Part shown: positions 1 to 11,985 of the stretch, in pieces
Layout: each line of letters opens with the position of its first letter
Position numbering within the stretch: the stretch's first letter is position 1
NCBI RefSeq assembly: GCF_963676685.1
Contig: NC_092346.1
Location: forward strand, 96,275,917-96,339,916
Direction of reading: 5' to 3'
Length of the DNA: 64,000 nucleotides
Source of the DNA: Mytilus edulis
Lineage: Eukaryota; Mollusca; Bivalvia; Mytilida; Mytilidae
Notes under the pieces: generated by a model
What the model saw: only the letters and a program-made list of their open reading frames with translations
Told to the model about the DNA's origin: nothing
Databases searched by the model: none
Made by a program: the position numbers and the translations under genes

Positions 1-1334
1 CAAAATAATGAACTTAAAATATCTGACATTTTCTCCCTACCCAGTTTACCCCTAATATTTTTTATGATGTGGACTGGTCATTGTTATTAATTCGTACGCA
101 ATTTGATTGGATTAACTTGTAATTAGTTTACCTTCAAACTTGTTTATGCTTTTCATACATGACTATTGATAATAAGAACGTGCATGTATGTGTACGGTAA
201 CTAAAATGACCTTCAAACTGGACACTGGACGAGTCAATATTATGTTTTATCAATGAAAGTTAAGGTATGAAAGGTAAGAATTGCCACTTCTTCTATTTTC
301 ACAAAATTTTCCGACTACACAGTTGATAGATTATTTTTTAAAAGCCTATGGTGGAGATAAAAGAGAAAGTTTACAAATAAGACGTTTTGTTCCATTAAAC
401 AAGTCATTTTCTTAAGAGAAATGCCGAAATACATTTTACGCACAGCTACGGCAGGTAAAGTTATTAGTTATCATAACAAAAAAAAGCATTATTCAGTCTC
501 ATTGGAATATGTTAATTACAATAACTCCCAAACTTAAGTAGTAGGTATATGAAGTCAAAATATGTCCGATCTGCCTATTTTTGGACATCAAAAGTCAATA
601 CGATCGTTTTAAAGTCAATTTCGTCTACCTCACAAAATCTTGTTAGGCACTATAGTATTAGTGAAAAGGGTACAAAAACGTGATATCAAATAAAAAAACG
701 TAAATACTTAATATAATAACTTTATTTGAAAAATCTTCACCCCATGTGGATATCATTTGCTATTGTTACTAAGTATAGCAGCCGAATATGACATCATGCA
801 GACATGCACAGCATACGGGAAGTGAAAGTAGAATTAGGTCGAAAACGTCACACGGCCTCACCATGACAAAATTATGGAAAAACAATTCAAACAAGAAAAC
901 TATATATTTTAAACAGTCAAAACGTATTGAAATTTGTATCTGAAAGAGTACACCATGTATGACCAAGGAAACTAAACACTAAAATAGATGTACATTTTTG
1001 AACATGTACATTGTAATTGTTCTGGACTTTTCAAAGGCATTTGGCACTTTGCCACATGACAAACTATTTCACAAGCTACAAATATCTGGCATAAAAGAGA
1101 ACCCTAAAAGATACTATATGTATCATACATGTCTATGATGTCATACAGGTCATACTGTATAAACAATGCTAACTGGAACCACATGGAGGTGTCCAGTGCC
1201 ATAACCAAGCCAAAGCTGTTATATCAACCCTCTAATTCTTCAGATCATTAATTTCAGAATCAAAGCAGTTTTCCTTTTAATGCATGAATATTAAAACGAT
1301 ATTTAACATTATGTTTCAGTGATATGGTGATAGA
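1..1334. other. Upstream flank of GTF2H5 with an RT relic
   Basis: AT-rich non-coding DNA ahead of GTF2H5. It contains the retrotransposon relic at 1010-1240. A good splice acceptor (TTTCAG, ending at 1319) lies 15 bp before the GTF2H5 start codon, so the gene probably has a non-coding first exon upstream that I could not place. Confidence 0.4.
1010..1240 (+). pseudogene. Non-LTR retrotransposon reverse transcriptase relic
   Basis: Reading from 1010, the + strand gives LDFSKAFGTLPHDKLFHKL, which matches the conserved block around the first catalytic aspartate of non-LTR reverse transcriptases (LDFSKAFDxVxHxxL), with D changed to G after the F. The frame decays after about 30 residues. A weak echo of the S-G-V-P-Q-G block is visible near 1185-1200. 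No flanking ORF remains, so this is a short dead fragment. Confidence 0.6.
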
Positions 1335-1550
1335 ATGGTGAATGTAACTAAAGGAATCCTTGTAGAATGTGATCCAGCTATGAAACAGTTTCTCCTTCAT
1401 CTCGACGACACAGAAGCATTTGGTCGCAAATTCGTCATCCAAGATCTGGGTGAAAACTGCCTATTCATCTCATCAGACATTCTAGAAACATTACAAGATA
1501 AAATTGACGATATAATGGATAGACTTTCTTTTCCATTAGCTGAAAAATAA
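1335..1550 (+). CDS. GTF2H5: General transcription factor IIH subunit 5 (TTDA/p8/Tfb5)
   Basis: A complete 71-codon ORF in one exon. The protein begins MVNVTKGILVECDPAMKQFL and has the exact length of the animal TFIIH p8 subunit. It keeps the family signatures: the start, the ECDPAMKQFLLxLD helix, the K-F-x-I-Q-D strand, and a C-terminal helix ending in K. In animals p8 binds and stabilises p52 (GTF2H4) and stimulates the XPB ATPase during nucleotide excision repair; it acts in the nucleus as part of core TFIIH. Start choice is certain because ATG and length match the family. A splice acceptor ends at 1319, so the 5' UTR is probably split. The next gene begins 116 bp after the stop on the same strand, and an AATAAA at 1659-1664 may be its polyadenylation signal. 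Confidence 0.95.
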   Translation: MVNVTKGILVECDPAMKQFLLHLDDTEAFGRKFVIQDLGENCLFISSDILETLQDKIDDIMDRLSFPLAEK

Positions 1551-1658
1551 CTCTGCTGAAAAGAACATATTCTCAAATTTGTCATTTCTTTTTTCTTTAT
1601 CTTTATTTACATATCATATACAATCATTTGACAATAGGTATTTTTTATACTTAAAATT

Positions 1659-1664
1659 AATAAA
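1659..1664 (+). promoter_or_regulatory. AATAAA between GTF2H5 and ZNF511
   Basis: A canonical polyadenylation hexamer 109 bp past the GTF2H5 stop. It ends one base before the proposed ZNF511 ATG, so GTF2H5 3'-end formation and ZNF511 translation start would share sequence. Confidence 0.4.
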
Positions 1665-1665
1665 A

Positions 1666-4600
1666 ATGAAAACAAAACTATCCTGGAGCTGGATTACATC
1701 CAAAAGATTAATGAAAATCAACAGTCCACTTTTTGAAGAGGGAAATATTATTTGTTGCTTAGCAACAAAACATGTTACCTACAAAGAGGATGTGGACGAT
1801 TTACTTGAAAGGTAACTGAAAAAAAGTCCAATACATGTACTTAGAATGTGTATGGAATTTTGTTTGCTATTTCTTTGCTGAGGATGAAATGGATTTTCCT
1901 CATGACATTTTTTTTTTAAATCAATAGTTAAACAGAAAATAAGATAGTGAAAAACAGACAACAAAAATCTATTTGCAATATAAGCAGACATACATTCCCC
2001 ATTTCCATTCTCAATTTTATATATGACTTATCTTAGTTGAAAATTGTACATATAAATATATTGTTTTCTTTTAATGATTAGATACATGCATTGTGCACAT
2101 ATATAGGAGAAATTACATGTCATGTACTTTAAAGATATACAGATGTCATAAAACAAACTTGTTTATAAAAGATAACAGATTTATTAAACCAGAAAAGAAC
2201 ATTTTTCCCCTAGTAAATAACTAAAGAACTTTATATAACTTGTAGTAAATCCAAAATACTGAGTAAATGTAGATCAAAACATGTTACATAAAAAAATGTA
2301 TTATTTCTAGGAAACAAACATTTAACTGTGGTATAGGAACATGTGACAAATCCTTCCAGTCCTTAGCTGAGTAAGTATTTATAACCCCAAATCAATGGCA
2401 GGCTGTAAACAATCATGTGAGTAATTCTCATCAACACAGATGTCAATGGACCAATGAATCACAGCATTCATATACATATACAAGGTCACAATCAGTTATC
2501 TGATTGTACATGTACTGTAGTTATGAACATATGTCACAATAGCTTAAATGAAACAGAAAATTTCTTGACTATTTCCATTGGTTAATTTGTATTTAAATAA
2601 GCTTTGCAGATTTTTAAAATTTTTATTTTTTTTTCAAAGTTTTAACTAGAAAAAACTATATATTGCATTAAAAAACTAAAAATGAAGAAACAGATTTTTA
2701 AAATGAATGAGACTTGATTTCAGATATGAATCCCATTATAACAGTATCCATAGAAACGTTTGCAGTATATGTAGGAGATTTTATCCATCCAGTCACCTAT
2801 TAGATATTCATCTGTTAGAGTGGCATGATTCAATGTTTGAATTAATGGCAGAAAAACAACACATGGTAAGCTGTACTCAGTAGTTATTCTTTTTAAAAAA
2901 TGGGGTTGTTTTAACAACATTTAGACATTCATCCAACAAAGCAACCAAAGTAGAATTACATTATTGTGAACAGATAACAAAATTTCTGAGACCTCTAAAT
3001 CTCCAGAGATGTGCTGTAAATATCAATTAGACATCAATCTGATAACACTTTTATATAAAAAATATCGAATTTTTTTAAAGAAGAGCATTTAAATTCACTG
3101 TTAGAATAGCCTTTCACGAAAGATGAGAACACCTATACAATACATGGGATCATAGATGAGAGCCCCTTTGCAATACAAGAGATAGCCAGTCCATAGTGTT
3201 ATTTGTAATTTATTCTATATTTGCATCAACATGATATTCCTGAAATGCTTTGAGTCAGAAGTGTGAAAATATTCAAATTCTTAACTTCTCCATGGGCAAA
3301 CTCTGTACCAAATATTAAGAAGAAGATGTGGTATGATTGACAATGAGACAACACTCAACAAGAGACCAAATTTAAATGACACAGAAATTAACAGCTATAG
3401 TTAATCTGCTTGCCCCAACATTTTGTTTACTTGTCCCTATATAGCTACTGGTTGTTCTATATAGAAATTACACATTTCAAGGATGATTTGAGATGGTCAA
3501 GGGAGTTTGTAGATTAAAGATTTTTGAATATTGAACTCCAATAAGGATATATTCATATCATGATACACAATTCTGTATGTTTGAACCCTAATGAAAAAAT
3601 AGTTTTATTCTTTAATTATAGTTTCAGTGTCTTATTCCTACATGCAGTATGAAGTTAGCTAATCGAAAACAAAGAAAAAATCACATGATAAAGGTTCATA
3701 GGTATCCTAGCAACTTCAGGTTTGACAGAGAGAAGACATCAAATAAAAGGTAACAGTACCTCTATACTGAGGTTCAATTCTCAAATAGCTTTGAACCATT
3801 CCTTTTGATAAAAAATCTGAACTCTGACTCCTATTCTTTATTCAAGTGAACAAACCTTGCAAAACTTACTTTTTGTATGGAATATAAACATAAGAAGATG
3901 TGGTATGATTGCCAATGTGGCCCGAGAACACAGTTATTTTGTAGTGCATTTCTTTTAGACAATAAATTCAAATTAAAAAAATCGCACCTGCTCTTTCTCA
4001 AAATGATTTTTACAGTGTAGTGTACTACTAGTGAGACAAATAATATCAAAATTATAGAAACTTCTACCAGCTCTAACTCAAAATATTGACAATTCTGTGT
4101 TAAGGGGGTGTAAAATTCAGTTTGACAGCTTCAGACGTGATAAAATTTGACCTTTTTGAACTGGACCAAATCACTATTTAACATAAAGATTCAGCACCCA
4201 AATTTTTTAAACATGTAATTACATCCCCCTACTTAATATTTCATGCATTAAATATCAAGAAATAAATTGGAAAAGTGTATTAAATAAAACATGCAAGTTA
4301 TACACTGTTCACACTAGGGACTATATTCGTAGACAACGAAAACCAAAGGACGATAACTGTGTCCTTGGACCTAATAGGATAGAAGGACTTGACTAATCTT
4401 AATAAAACTTTGCATAACCTAAGCTTAGGGAATTATGAGATAGTTTGCCAAGTTTCATGGCCATAGGGCATATATTAGAGAATATAGGGTCATTTTAGTA
4501 TTGACATTTGGATGTTTATTTTTGACGTATAAATCAAATATCTTCAACTGTCAAGATTTTGGCCTAAAAATTTTAAATTTTGCAAAAAATTGCTTTTTAA

Positions 4601-7600
4601 ATGCTCTTGAATATTATATATTAAAAAAAGTATTAAAAGCATCTGAACAATCATTTTATTTATCAGATGTATTGTTATTATTCCAAGGTCAAATTTATAT
4701 GAGCCTATGCCTGAAAATAGAGATTTTCAAATTCGGGGAAGCCTTATATAAATATGCACTTTTCTCAGCCAATTCGAAGTTTTTAAAGTTTTTTAAGCCT
4801 CAATTATTCTTTCATATATTTTAAATGTATAGAAAAGTTACAAAAAGTATACCACATGAGTATAAAATGGTCTTGGGCCATGTAGTACTGAGAATTATTT
4901 AGAGTAGATTTAAGCAGTGTCCCATATTGACATATAAAAATGCACACACAAGCTATAAGAAATGAAAATGGGTCACTTTTTGCTCATTTATATGCTAAGG
5001 TGTTATGATACAAGAAGTCTAATTGCAAAAGGACTCTTGCATTTAAATTTTTTGAAAGACAATATGGTCTGATGGCCAGTTTTTTCACTTTTCAATGGAA
5101 AACTTGCATTTAGTTTTAGTCTCAATAGGCATAAATTTGGACCACTTACTATCATACAGAAAAAAAATATGGTAGCATATGAAAGTAGTAAGGTGTACTG
5201 AACTTAGTTAAGTACTTTTTTTACAGATTTAGTGAAATATTTGTGATGGACTACAGATTTGATGTACAAAGCTCTTCACATTTTACATTCATCAATTAGG
5301 CCGTTTAACCAGGGCCGTGAATACAAAATATGCTGCCCATTTTTTCTGTGATAATCTACTTTTCTCTATATTCAGAGTTCATAAATGGTTAATTAAATTT
5401 GATTTAAGCATAGAAACACAAATATCAAGAACCAAAAAGCTGTCAGAAAGAAAGTCAGCATGCCTCTTAGGCATGAAATGTAAACTGCTTTAAAATGCTT
5501 ATTTTAGCCGTAAAATGCCAAAATGGCACGTTTTAACAGAATTTCTGTAAACCAAAGATGTAAATCCTTTACTTTGTTTGAGTTTGACAAATTGAAACCA
5601 ACAAATCATTCAGGAAATTTGTCAAAGTACAGAATGTAGATTTCAGGAATCCATCTCTTAGGCCAGAGAACACAGTTATTTCGTAGTGCATTTCTTTTAG
5701 ACAATAAATTCAAATTAAAAAAATCACACCTGCTCTTTCTCAAAATGATTTTTACAGTGTAGTGTACTTCTAGTCTGACAAATAACTTCAAAATTATAGA
5801 AACTTCTACCAGCTCTAACTCAAAATATTGACAATTCTGTGTTAAGGGGTGTAAAATTCAGTTTGACAGCTTCAGACGTGATAAAATTTGACCTTTTTGA
5901 ACTGGACCAAATCACTACTTAACATAAAGATTCAGCACCCAAATTTTTTTAACATGTAATAACATCCCCCTACTTAATATTTCATACATTTAATATCAAG
6001 AAATAAATTGGAAAAGTGTATCAAATAAAACATGCAAGTTATACACTGTTCACACTAGGGACTATATTCGTAGACAGCGAAAACCAAAGGACGATAACTG
6101 TGTCCTTGGACCATGTGACAACTCTCTACTAGAGACCAAATGACATAGAAATTAATAACTATAGGTCAAAGTGAAGGCAAGACAAGATATCAATCCTGTT
6201 GTGTATTCCATTTTTATATTGTTGTTCCATATTATGATTTTACTTTACCGCATCAAAATCTTTCTCCAGTTCTTGGTTAAATGATCTTAAATTGACTAAA
6301 AGGACTCTAAAAGTTCCAACATATTACCTACACTCAAACCAACACAAATAACTGATGTGCAAATTTAAAACAAGTGACACATAAATATTGTTAAAAATAG
6401 GTTTCATAGTTTTTAAGTTGACCATGTTGACAACACAAGTGCTTTACTGTTTCCTATCTCCGTTAGGCCAGAACATTTTCAATCTCCTGAATAAAAGAAC
6501 GATTGTCAACAAAAATACAGTTACAACTAATATTATGGAGAATAATATTGTATCAATGTTATGCTCACAGTTACTGAAAGCAAGCTCAAAATGCTTAACC
6601 TTCTGATAGTAACTAAACTTTTTATGCTTCTTTAATCTGGGTAGTGGTAGACGTTTTTGCCTTGCGTGTGATGTTCACCACTCATAGTACTAGTCTTATT
6701 GCAAAGTTAATTCTTCCAGCAGGGGTTAATCTCCACAAACTTTTTTCTTATGAGTAATGGACCCTTACTCTCTACTTATTAAGATGATCTTGTGAGTTTC
6801 TGGAGTAAACACACTTTCTTATAATATTCACACATGACAACAAAACATAAACAATCTATTTTCTTTTTCAATAGTTCAAACACAAATAAAAAAGGTAGAG
6901 CACCCATAACCATGGAAACAACAGTAAATACCAACAAAGAGAACAAACAGGAATTACTAGATAAAATTCCATGTGGAACCTCATCAGAATCAACCTCTAT
7001 GGAAACAGAAAGGGATAACAGTAATGACCTTGGACTGAAACTTCAAGATAAGAGTCTTCCAGTAACCTTGTCAGAATCTATGTCAATGGAAACAGAAGTT
7101 GACAAAGAGAATAGACCTAAACTCAAGTTCAGCTATAGGTAGTGTACTGTTAATTCAAAAATTATTGGGGGCATTTATTATTTGGACTGTTTTGCAATCA
7201 ACACAAATGCTAGTTGAATTATTGCTGTTTTAGGGAATACTGTATTTACCATTGCTTTTAATTTACAGATGATGAATATTAATGACATCTTTATTATTAT
7301 ACTGAGAAAAAAAAGTTTTAAAAACTAACCTTTTCAATATAAGATTTAGGACAAGTGCAAACACATACAGTGGGTTTAAACATTTTAACAGGCGCCAACC
7401 TTCACCCTAACCTGAAACAAAAGTGTAACATCACAACATAATTGAAATTGCTTAACTCAATATGTGTTTGTTTTTCACCACAAGTGAGGCCCCTCATGGG
7501 GGGGGGGGGGGGTCCTAGTAATCACATAATCACCATTTTTTTGCCAATATAATCACATAATCATTAAATATTTGCTTATCTTTAGTAATCAAATAATCAT

Positions 7601-9145
7601 AAACTAAAAATACAGTCCTAGGTAATCAAATAATCATGAAATATTTGGCTTAATAATCAAATAATCATTAAAAACACGGCCAAGTAATCACATAATCAAA
7701 AACCCCATGAGGGCCCTCACAAGTAGTAAATAAATCAAATATGAGGAGGGTTAATTATTGTCTTTGTGTCCTAATAATGAATTGGATGAAGGCAATGAGT
7801 ATCATCATATTCTACACATGCATGTGTGTTTGAGAAAGAGGATCACAAGGGAATGCACTAATTTGATATTGACTATAATTGAAAAGATTAATGGCTTATC
7901 ATACAATATATTTCATAATATATAATAAAATACATTAGCACCAATGGGAAGAAAGGGATGGGCACAAAAAAGATGAAGAAAATAGATGTGGGGTTTGTAT
8001 CAATGAGATAGAAAGCTAATGATACAAATAACAAAAAAAACATCTAAGAGGTCAACATACAATCTTCAACATTTAACAGGTTTTATATAATATGTCAAAT
8101 ATTAAATACTAATTTTCATCAGGCATGTACAGTTAAGGCTCACCTAATTATTTCACAAAATAAAAGGCAAACATGTCTTTTATTTATACTACAGTAAAAT
8201 TGTTATACCTACCTATATACAAACAAGAGGGAGGAGTGTATAGGAATCTCTGTCTGTCCAACTGATCAGGTCATATCAAGCTTATAACTTTTGAATGCTA
8301 TTAATTTTTACCTGGTATCAGGGTATGGGATCCTACTTTATGGGATGTGTGTCAAGGTTGAATTGTATGCCTGCAAGGTGAATTTAGGTCAAGATCAGGA
8401 GTATAGTTCAGTCTTATATCCAACAATACAAAGTGCTCTCTTGACTCATAAAATGAATGTTTTAAAAGATATCATATGATTGTAACATGATATTATGGTA
8501 TATAAAAGAAGATGTGGTAGGATTGCCAATGAGACAACTGTCCACAAGAGACCAAAATGACACAGACATTAACAACTATAGGTCACCGCAAGGCCTTCAA
8601 CAATGAGCAAAGCCCATACCGCATAGTCAGCTATAAAAGGCCCTGATATGACAATGTAAAAAAATTTTAAACGAGAAAACTAACGGTCTTATTTATTTAT
8701 ATAAAAGAATGAATGAAAAACAAATATGTCACACATAAACAAACAACAATAACTGAATTACAGGCTCCTGACTTGGGACAGGCACATTCATAAATAATAT
8801 GGCAGGTCCAATCAGTTTGTAAAGTCAGAAAGGACATTTTGGCCATAACTGTTCAATTTTACTAAAACTTAAAAAATGTCAGCATAAAAAGGGAATAGAT
8901 GGGGATTTACATATTATATCAATGCATTGTGTCATGTTACTCTAGCTATCAATTATTTTTTCAGAGTACCTCAGAATTTTTCTTTTGGACATGGTGTATC
9001 TAAAGGATTTCAGCGGTCAAGAGGACGAGGTCGTGGAAGTAAAGCTAAACATTGGCACAACCAATTACCAGAAAACAAAAACACAGAAATGGACATTGAA
9101 AACATAGATATGAATGATCTGAATGATGCTTTAAACACAACATAG
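1666..9145 (+). CDS. ZNF511: Zinc finger protein 511 homologue, six coding exons
   Basis: Exons 1666-1811, 2311-2370, 2724-2865, 3622-3749, 6875-7138 and 8965-9145 join in phase with GT-AG borders to give 306 codons plus stop (921 nt). Three C2H2 fingers are visible: Cys55/Cys60/His73/His78, Cys82/Cys85/His98/His103 and Cys119/Cys124/His137/His142. The blocks HLLDIHLLEWHDSMFELMAE and HRYPSNFRFDR are diagnostic of the ZNF511 family (nuclear, function poorly defined). Exon 5 encodes an acidic Glu/Ser/Met-rich linker with near repeats of ES(T/M)SMETE. Exon 6 has an RGRGRG patch, suggesting RNA or nucleic-acid contact (inference). The N-terminal FEEGNIICC resembles the FEDGD segment of vertebrate homologues, supporting ATG 1666, though an upstream ATG or non-coding exon is possible. 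An AATAAA lies at about 9183. Introns 4 and 5 carry repeats. Confidence 0.85.
1988..2020 (-). repeat. Short fragment of a mussel SINE-like repeat
   Basis: The string ATTCCCCATTTCCATTCTC is the reverse complement of the start of the repeat present in longer form at 17870-18165 and 62878-63140. Confidence 0.5.
3317..3402 (+). repeat. Interspersed repeat R1 (AAGATGTGGTATGATTG family)
   Basis: A diverged 85-bp head of the most abundant repeat in the window: AAGATGTGGTATGATTG, then an AATGAGACAAC block, a GAGACCAAAT block and ACAGAAATTAACA. Longer copies lie at 8507-8812, 26612-26900 and 56700-56870. Confidence 0.7.
3920..4371. repeat. Left terminal direct repeat of the insertion
   Basis: Matches 5662-6112 base for base apart from scattered substitutions and single-base indels, ending in CCAAAGGACGATAACTGTG and TCCTTGGACC. 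Confidence 0.85.
5662..6112. repeat. Right terminal direct repeat of the insertion
   Basis: Second copy of the 450-bp repeat at 3920-4371, same orientation. Its right end abuts ATGTG and the resumed R1 repeat. Confidence 0.85.
7484..7720. mobile_element. MITE-like element with 18-bp inverted ends
   Basis: The left end GTGAGGCCCCTCATGGGG (7484-7501) pairs with the right end CCCCATGAGGGCCCTCAC (7703-7720) with one mismatch. The interior is built from degenerate TAATCA(C/A)ATAATCA units, about six of them, giving strong strand asymmetry. A run of 15 G (7498-7512) extends the left end. No ORF. It lies in ZNF511 intron 5. A clear target duplication was not seen. Confidence 0.7.
8507..8812 (+). 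repeat. R1 interspersed repeat, near-complete copy
   Basis: The fullest R1 copy in the first half of the window: head AAGATGTGGTAGGATTGCC, then the GACACAGACATTAACAACTA block, ATGAGCAAAGCCCATACCGC and AAACGAGAAAACTAACGG, ending near CTCCTGACTTGGGACAGGC. Non-coding. Within ZNF511 intron 5. Confidence 0.8.
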
Positions 9146-11759
9146 CTATATAGAATAACTGTTACTTTTAAGGGGATAAAAAAATAAAAGTTGAGCTGAA
9201 CCATGATATATACGTCTTTATCTTAAATGGCAATAATATACCCTTGTCCATACATCTATTTTTCTATTCATCCACACTTTGTTTTTTTCAACACAAAGAA
9301 CAAAGAAGATTGATTAAATAGACCCAGAGTATTATATAAATTTTATTTTTGTCCAGACTTTACATTACTTTAATATAATGTCTGCAGATCCAAAGTTTTG
9401 TGCACAACTGTAAAATTATTATTTTAATTTTGAACATCACTTTGCACTGATTGACTGACTTTTCCCAATAATGAATAGGCATTCATGGCGTCCCTACATG
9501 GTTATGTTACATCTATGTCATTTGGTGTTTGGGGGATATTAGTCTCATTGGTTAATCATACATCATGTTCTTATTTTTGGTCTTCTGAAGACCTATGGGA
9601 CCGACTTTAAACTCATTGAGCCTCCGTATGCCGCATTCGTTTCTGTGTATTACAATTTCATAACAACTTAAGATTCCTGACACCGATTTTTACACATGAT
9701 TAAGCATCTGAATCATTTAATTTGTAAATTAGGATTGAAAAACAATCACTATCGTAAATATGACCTTTTTATTTATGTAAATTAATAGATTTCATCTCAT
9801 CCACATGAAATCCATGAACGTTATTTGTTTACTTGTAACCGGATGATTTTACTGTAGATATTTGTAGTACGCATGCATCAATTTGGTATCGGGACAACTC
9901 GCCCTGTTTACAAGTTCGCCCTTGAAGTTACAAATTTTCAATCTTGCAGACAAGAAGATTTTGTTTTTAATAAATAAAAAGGATCTATTTCTTATTAAAT
10001 TGGTGTCTTTATTCATTGTTTTCCTTGTCATGTGAATTAGATGCCTTTCTACTTAAATGGTTTGAATCTATTTATAAAATTATTCAAGACTCAGTTGACA
10101 AGAGCAGTACGTTACTGTTGGGAGAATTTGATTAAACTCTAAATGCTCATAGAATAAGAAATATAATTGAAACTGAATGTACTTCCTTCTGAATAATTTA
10201 TTGCAATATAAATATAAATCCCTTTTGACAAGAGAAATCTGACTTTTGTCAGAAATATTTTTTTCGCATGTGCAAAGGTAATCACGTGTGGCGGCCATAT
10301 TGGTTTGTTTACAAATATGTGAAGAGGCCTGTAGAACCATGACCTAAACATAAATAGTCTCTGAAAGCGTAAACTTTATGCAATACTATTTTATCAATCA
10401 TGATTATTTTCATAAATTTAAATTTGATTATTTAAAGAAATAAAATTATAACAATTACGATTTTAGATAAGAGATTCTACTCAGACATGCTGTGATCTAT
10501 TTATAGCCAAATTAGTTTACCTATGTGAAAATGTAAATAATTTGTTTACTAAACAAGTAAAGACAAACTATGGATGGAAGATAATAATTTACATAAATAT
10601 TTCAGGACATTTGATTGATTTTAATAAATATAGGATTTAAAAACTGCAAGTGGAAACAAATTTAATCATTAGCTACATAATCAGCTGATAATTTTTCTCG
10701 CAAACATCGTGGTGAATCACTCCATCAATCCTCCAGCCCTTTCACATATTAAAGCAATAGATCTACTTATTATTGTAGAATATTCATTGAATATACATTC
10801 ATCGTCTAATTGAATATATCGGGTAATCGGATATTTTTAGCTGAAATTTTGGGTATCCGATTGTCCGGAGTCTACTGTACTACCATAAACATGATAAAGA
10901 TAGTAAATAGTATTTTTTTTTCACTAATTAATTGACATAATACTGGTTGTAACATATTTTATTTTTGTATTCAGGTTGGGACCCCTCCACAATATATATA
11001 TATATATGGTGGTGTTTAACGACCTTGACTGGCTGTACAGCCCTCGCACGGTCGGCTCGGTGCCCGAAGGCGTTTGATGAGCTTTATCATATTTTGATGC
11101 CATGGGTCAGGAACAAGTAGTGGAGGTCGCAATATGTAGGCCGCCATCTTGGTTTTGGTGAGTTGTTTTTGGTTTTTGACTATTTTGGATTTTACTTCTT
11201 CACAACGGCTGCTTTCAGGGCCAGTTTAAAGTGGGAAAATTCTTATATTTGGAACAACTTTTCTAAATGAGGGAACAACAGAAAATTCTTTTGACATATT
11301 TTGACCATTTAGTACTTAATAGATGCATAGTTCTTAGGGGAAAGTTTCATCAAATAATATGAATAAAAATGTGCTCATTTTTTTTTACAGTGGGTTGTAA
11401 TGTTCTTCCAATAAGGTTACCCCTCATTTGGAGTGTTGTTCCCAACCTGTTAAAGGTCCATCTTTGTGTGCATAATTCAAAATTGGAAATTTCAACAAGC
11501 ATCTAAAAATTAATATTCTTACGCAAGAAAATAAACACTGATCTGCTAGCTTCATCTCTTCCACCGATTTAATAACTAGAATCATGCAAACAGACTTCAG
11601 AAAAAGGCATGTAAGTTCATCATACAAATATGACACTTTCTCTAGACAATACAGATCGTGCAAAATACTTCGCTTAAAATTGTAACCTTAAAATTGTTGT
11701 TGTGCACTAAAAACCCCTATGGGAACTTTCAAAAGTTGGCGGGTATGTAACAAGCCTTA

Positions 11760-11985
11760 CTATTTTTATGCTCCATTTATGGGCATTATGTTTTCTGGTC
11801 TGTCCGTTCGTCCTGCTTCTGGTTATAAAGTTTATGGTCGAGGTAGTTTTAGATGAAGTTGAAATCCAATCAACTTGAAACTTAGTGCACATGTCTTCCT
11901 TATGATATGATCTTCTTAATTTTACTGCCAATTTAAAGATTTTACCTAATTTTCACAGTCCACTGAACATAGAAAATGATTGTAC
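11760..11985 (+). repeat. Interspersed repeat R6 (GGGCATTATGTTTTCTGGTC)
   Basis: Shares the order CCATTTATGGGCATTATG, TTTTCTGGTCTGT, GGTCGAGGTAGTTTT, GAAGTCCAATCAACT-like and GAAACTTAG with 55402-55600. No coding potential. Confidence 0.7.

Larger units (their letters stand above)
3920..6112. mobile_element. 2.19-kb insertion with long terminal direct repeats
   Basis: About 450 bp at the left end (3920-4371) is nearly identical to the right end (5662-6112). Each repeat itself has inverted ends: it begins GGCC(C/A)GAG-AACACAGTTAT and ends so that the reverse complement reads GGTCCAAGGACACAGTTAT. ATGTG flanks the whole unit at 3915-3919 and 6113-6117, as expected of a target duplication (ATGT if the element is taken to begin GG). 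The centre (4372-5661) holds no convincing ORF. The structure is either a non-autonomous LTR-like element lacking TG..CA ends or a composite of two inverted-repeat elements mobilised together. It lies in ZNF511 intron 4. Confidence 0.7.
3892..6180 (+). repeat. R1 repeat copy split by a 2.2-kb insertion
   Basis: The left piece (3892-3919) carries the R1 head up to GATTGCCAATG. The right piece (6113-6180) resumes at ATGTGACAACTCTCTACTAG and continues through the R1 body. Removing 3920-6112 together with one ATGTG restores a continuous R1 copy. Confidence 0.75.

Noticed and set aside
4501..4824. 107-codon + strand ORF inside the 2.2-kb insertion
   Set aside because: AT-rich, Phe/Leu/Lys-biased composition, no recognisable motif; most likely chance.
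3920..6112. Standard LTR retrotransposon
   Set aside because: No TG..CA ends, primer-binding site, polypurine tract or gag/pol ORF were seen; inverted ends within each repeat point elsewhere.
7480..7725. CRISPR-like array of TAATCA units
   Set aside because: Units are short, degenerate and without spacers; enclosed by inverted transposon ends in a eukaryotic intron.
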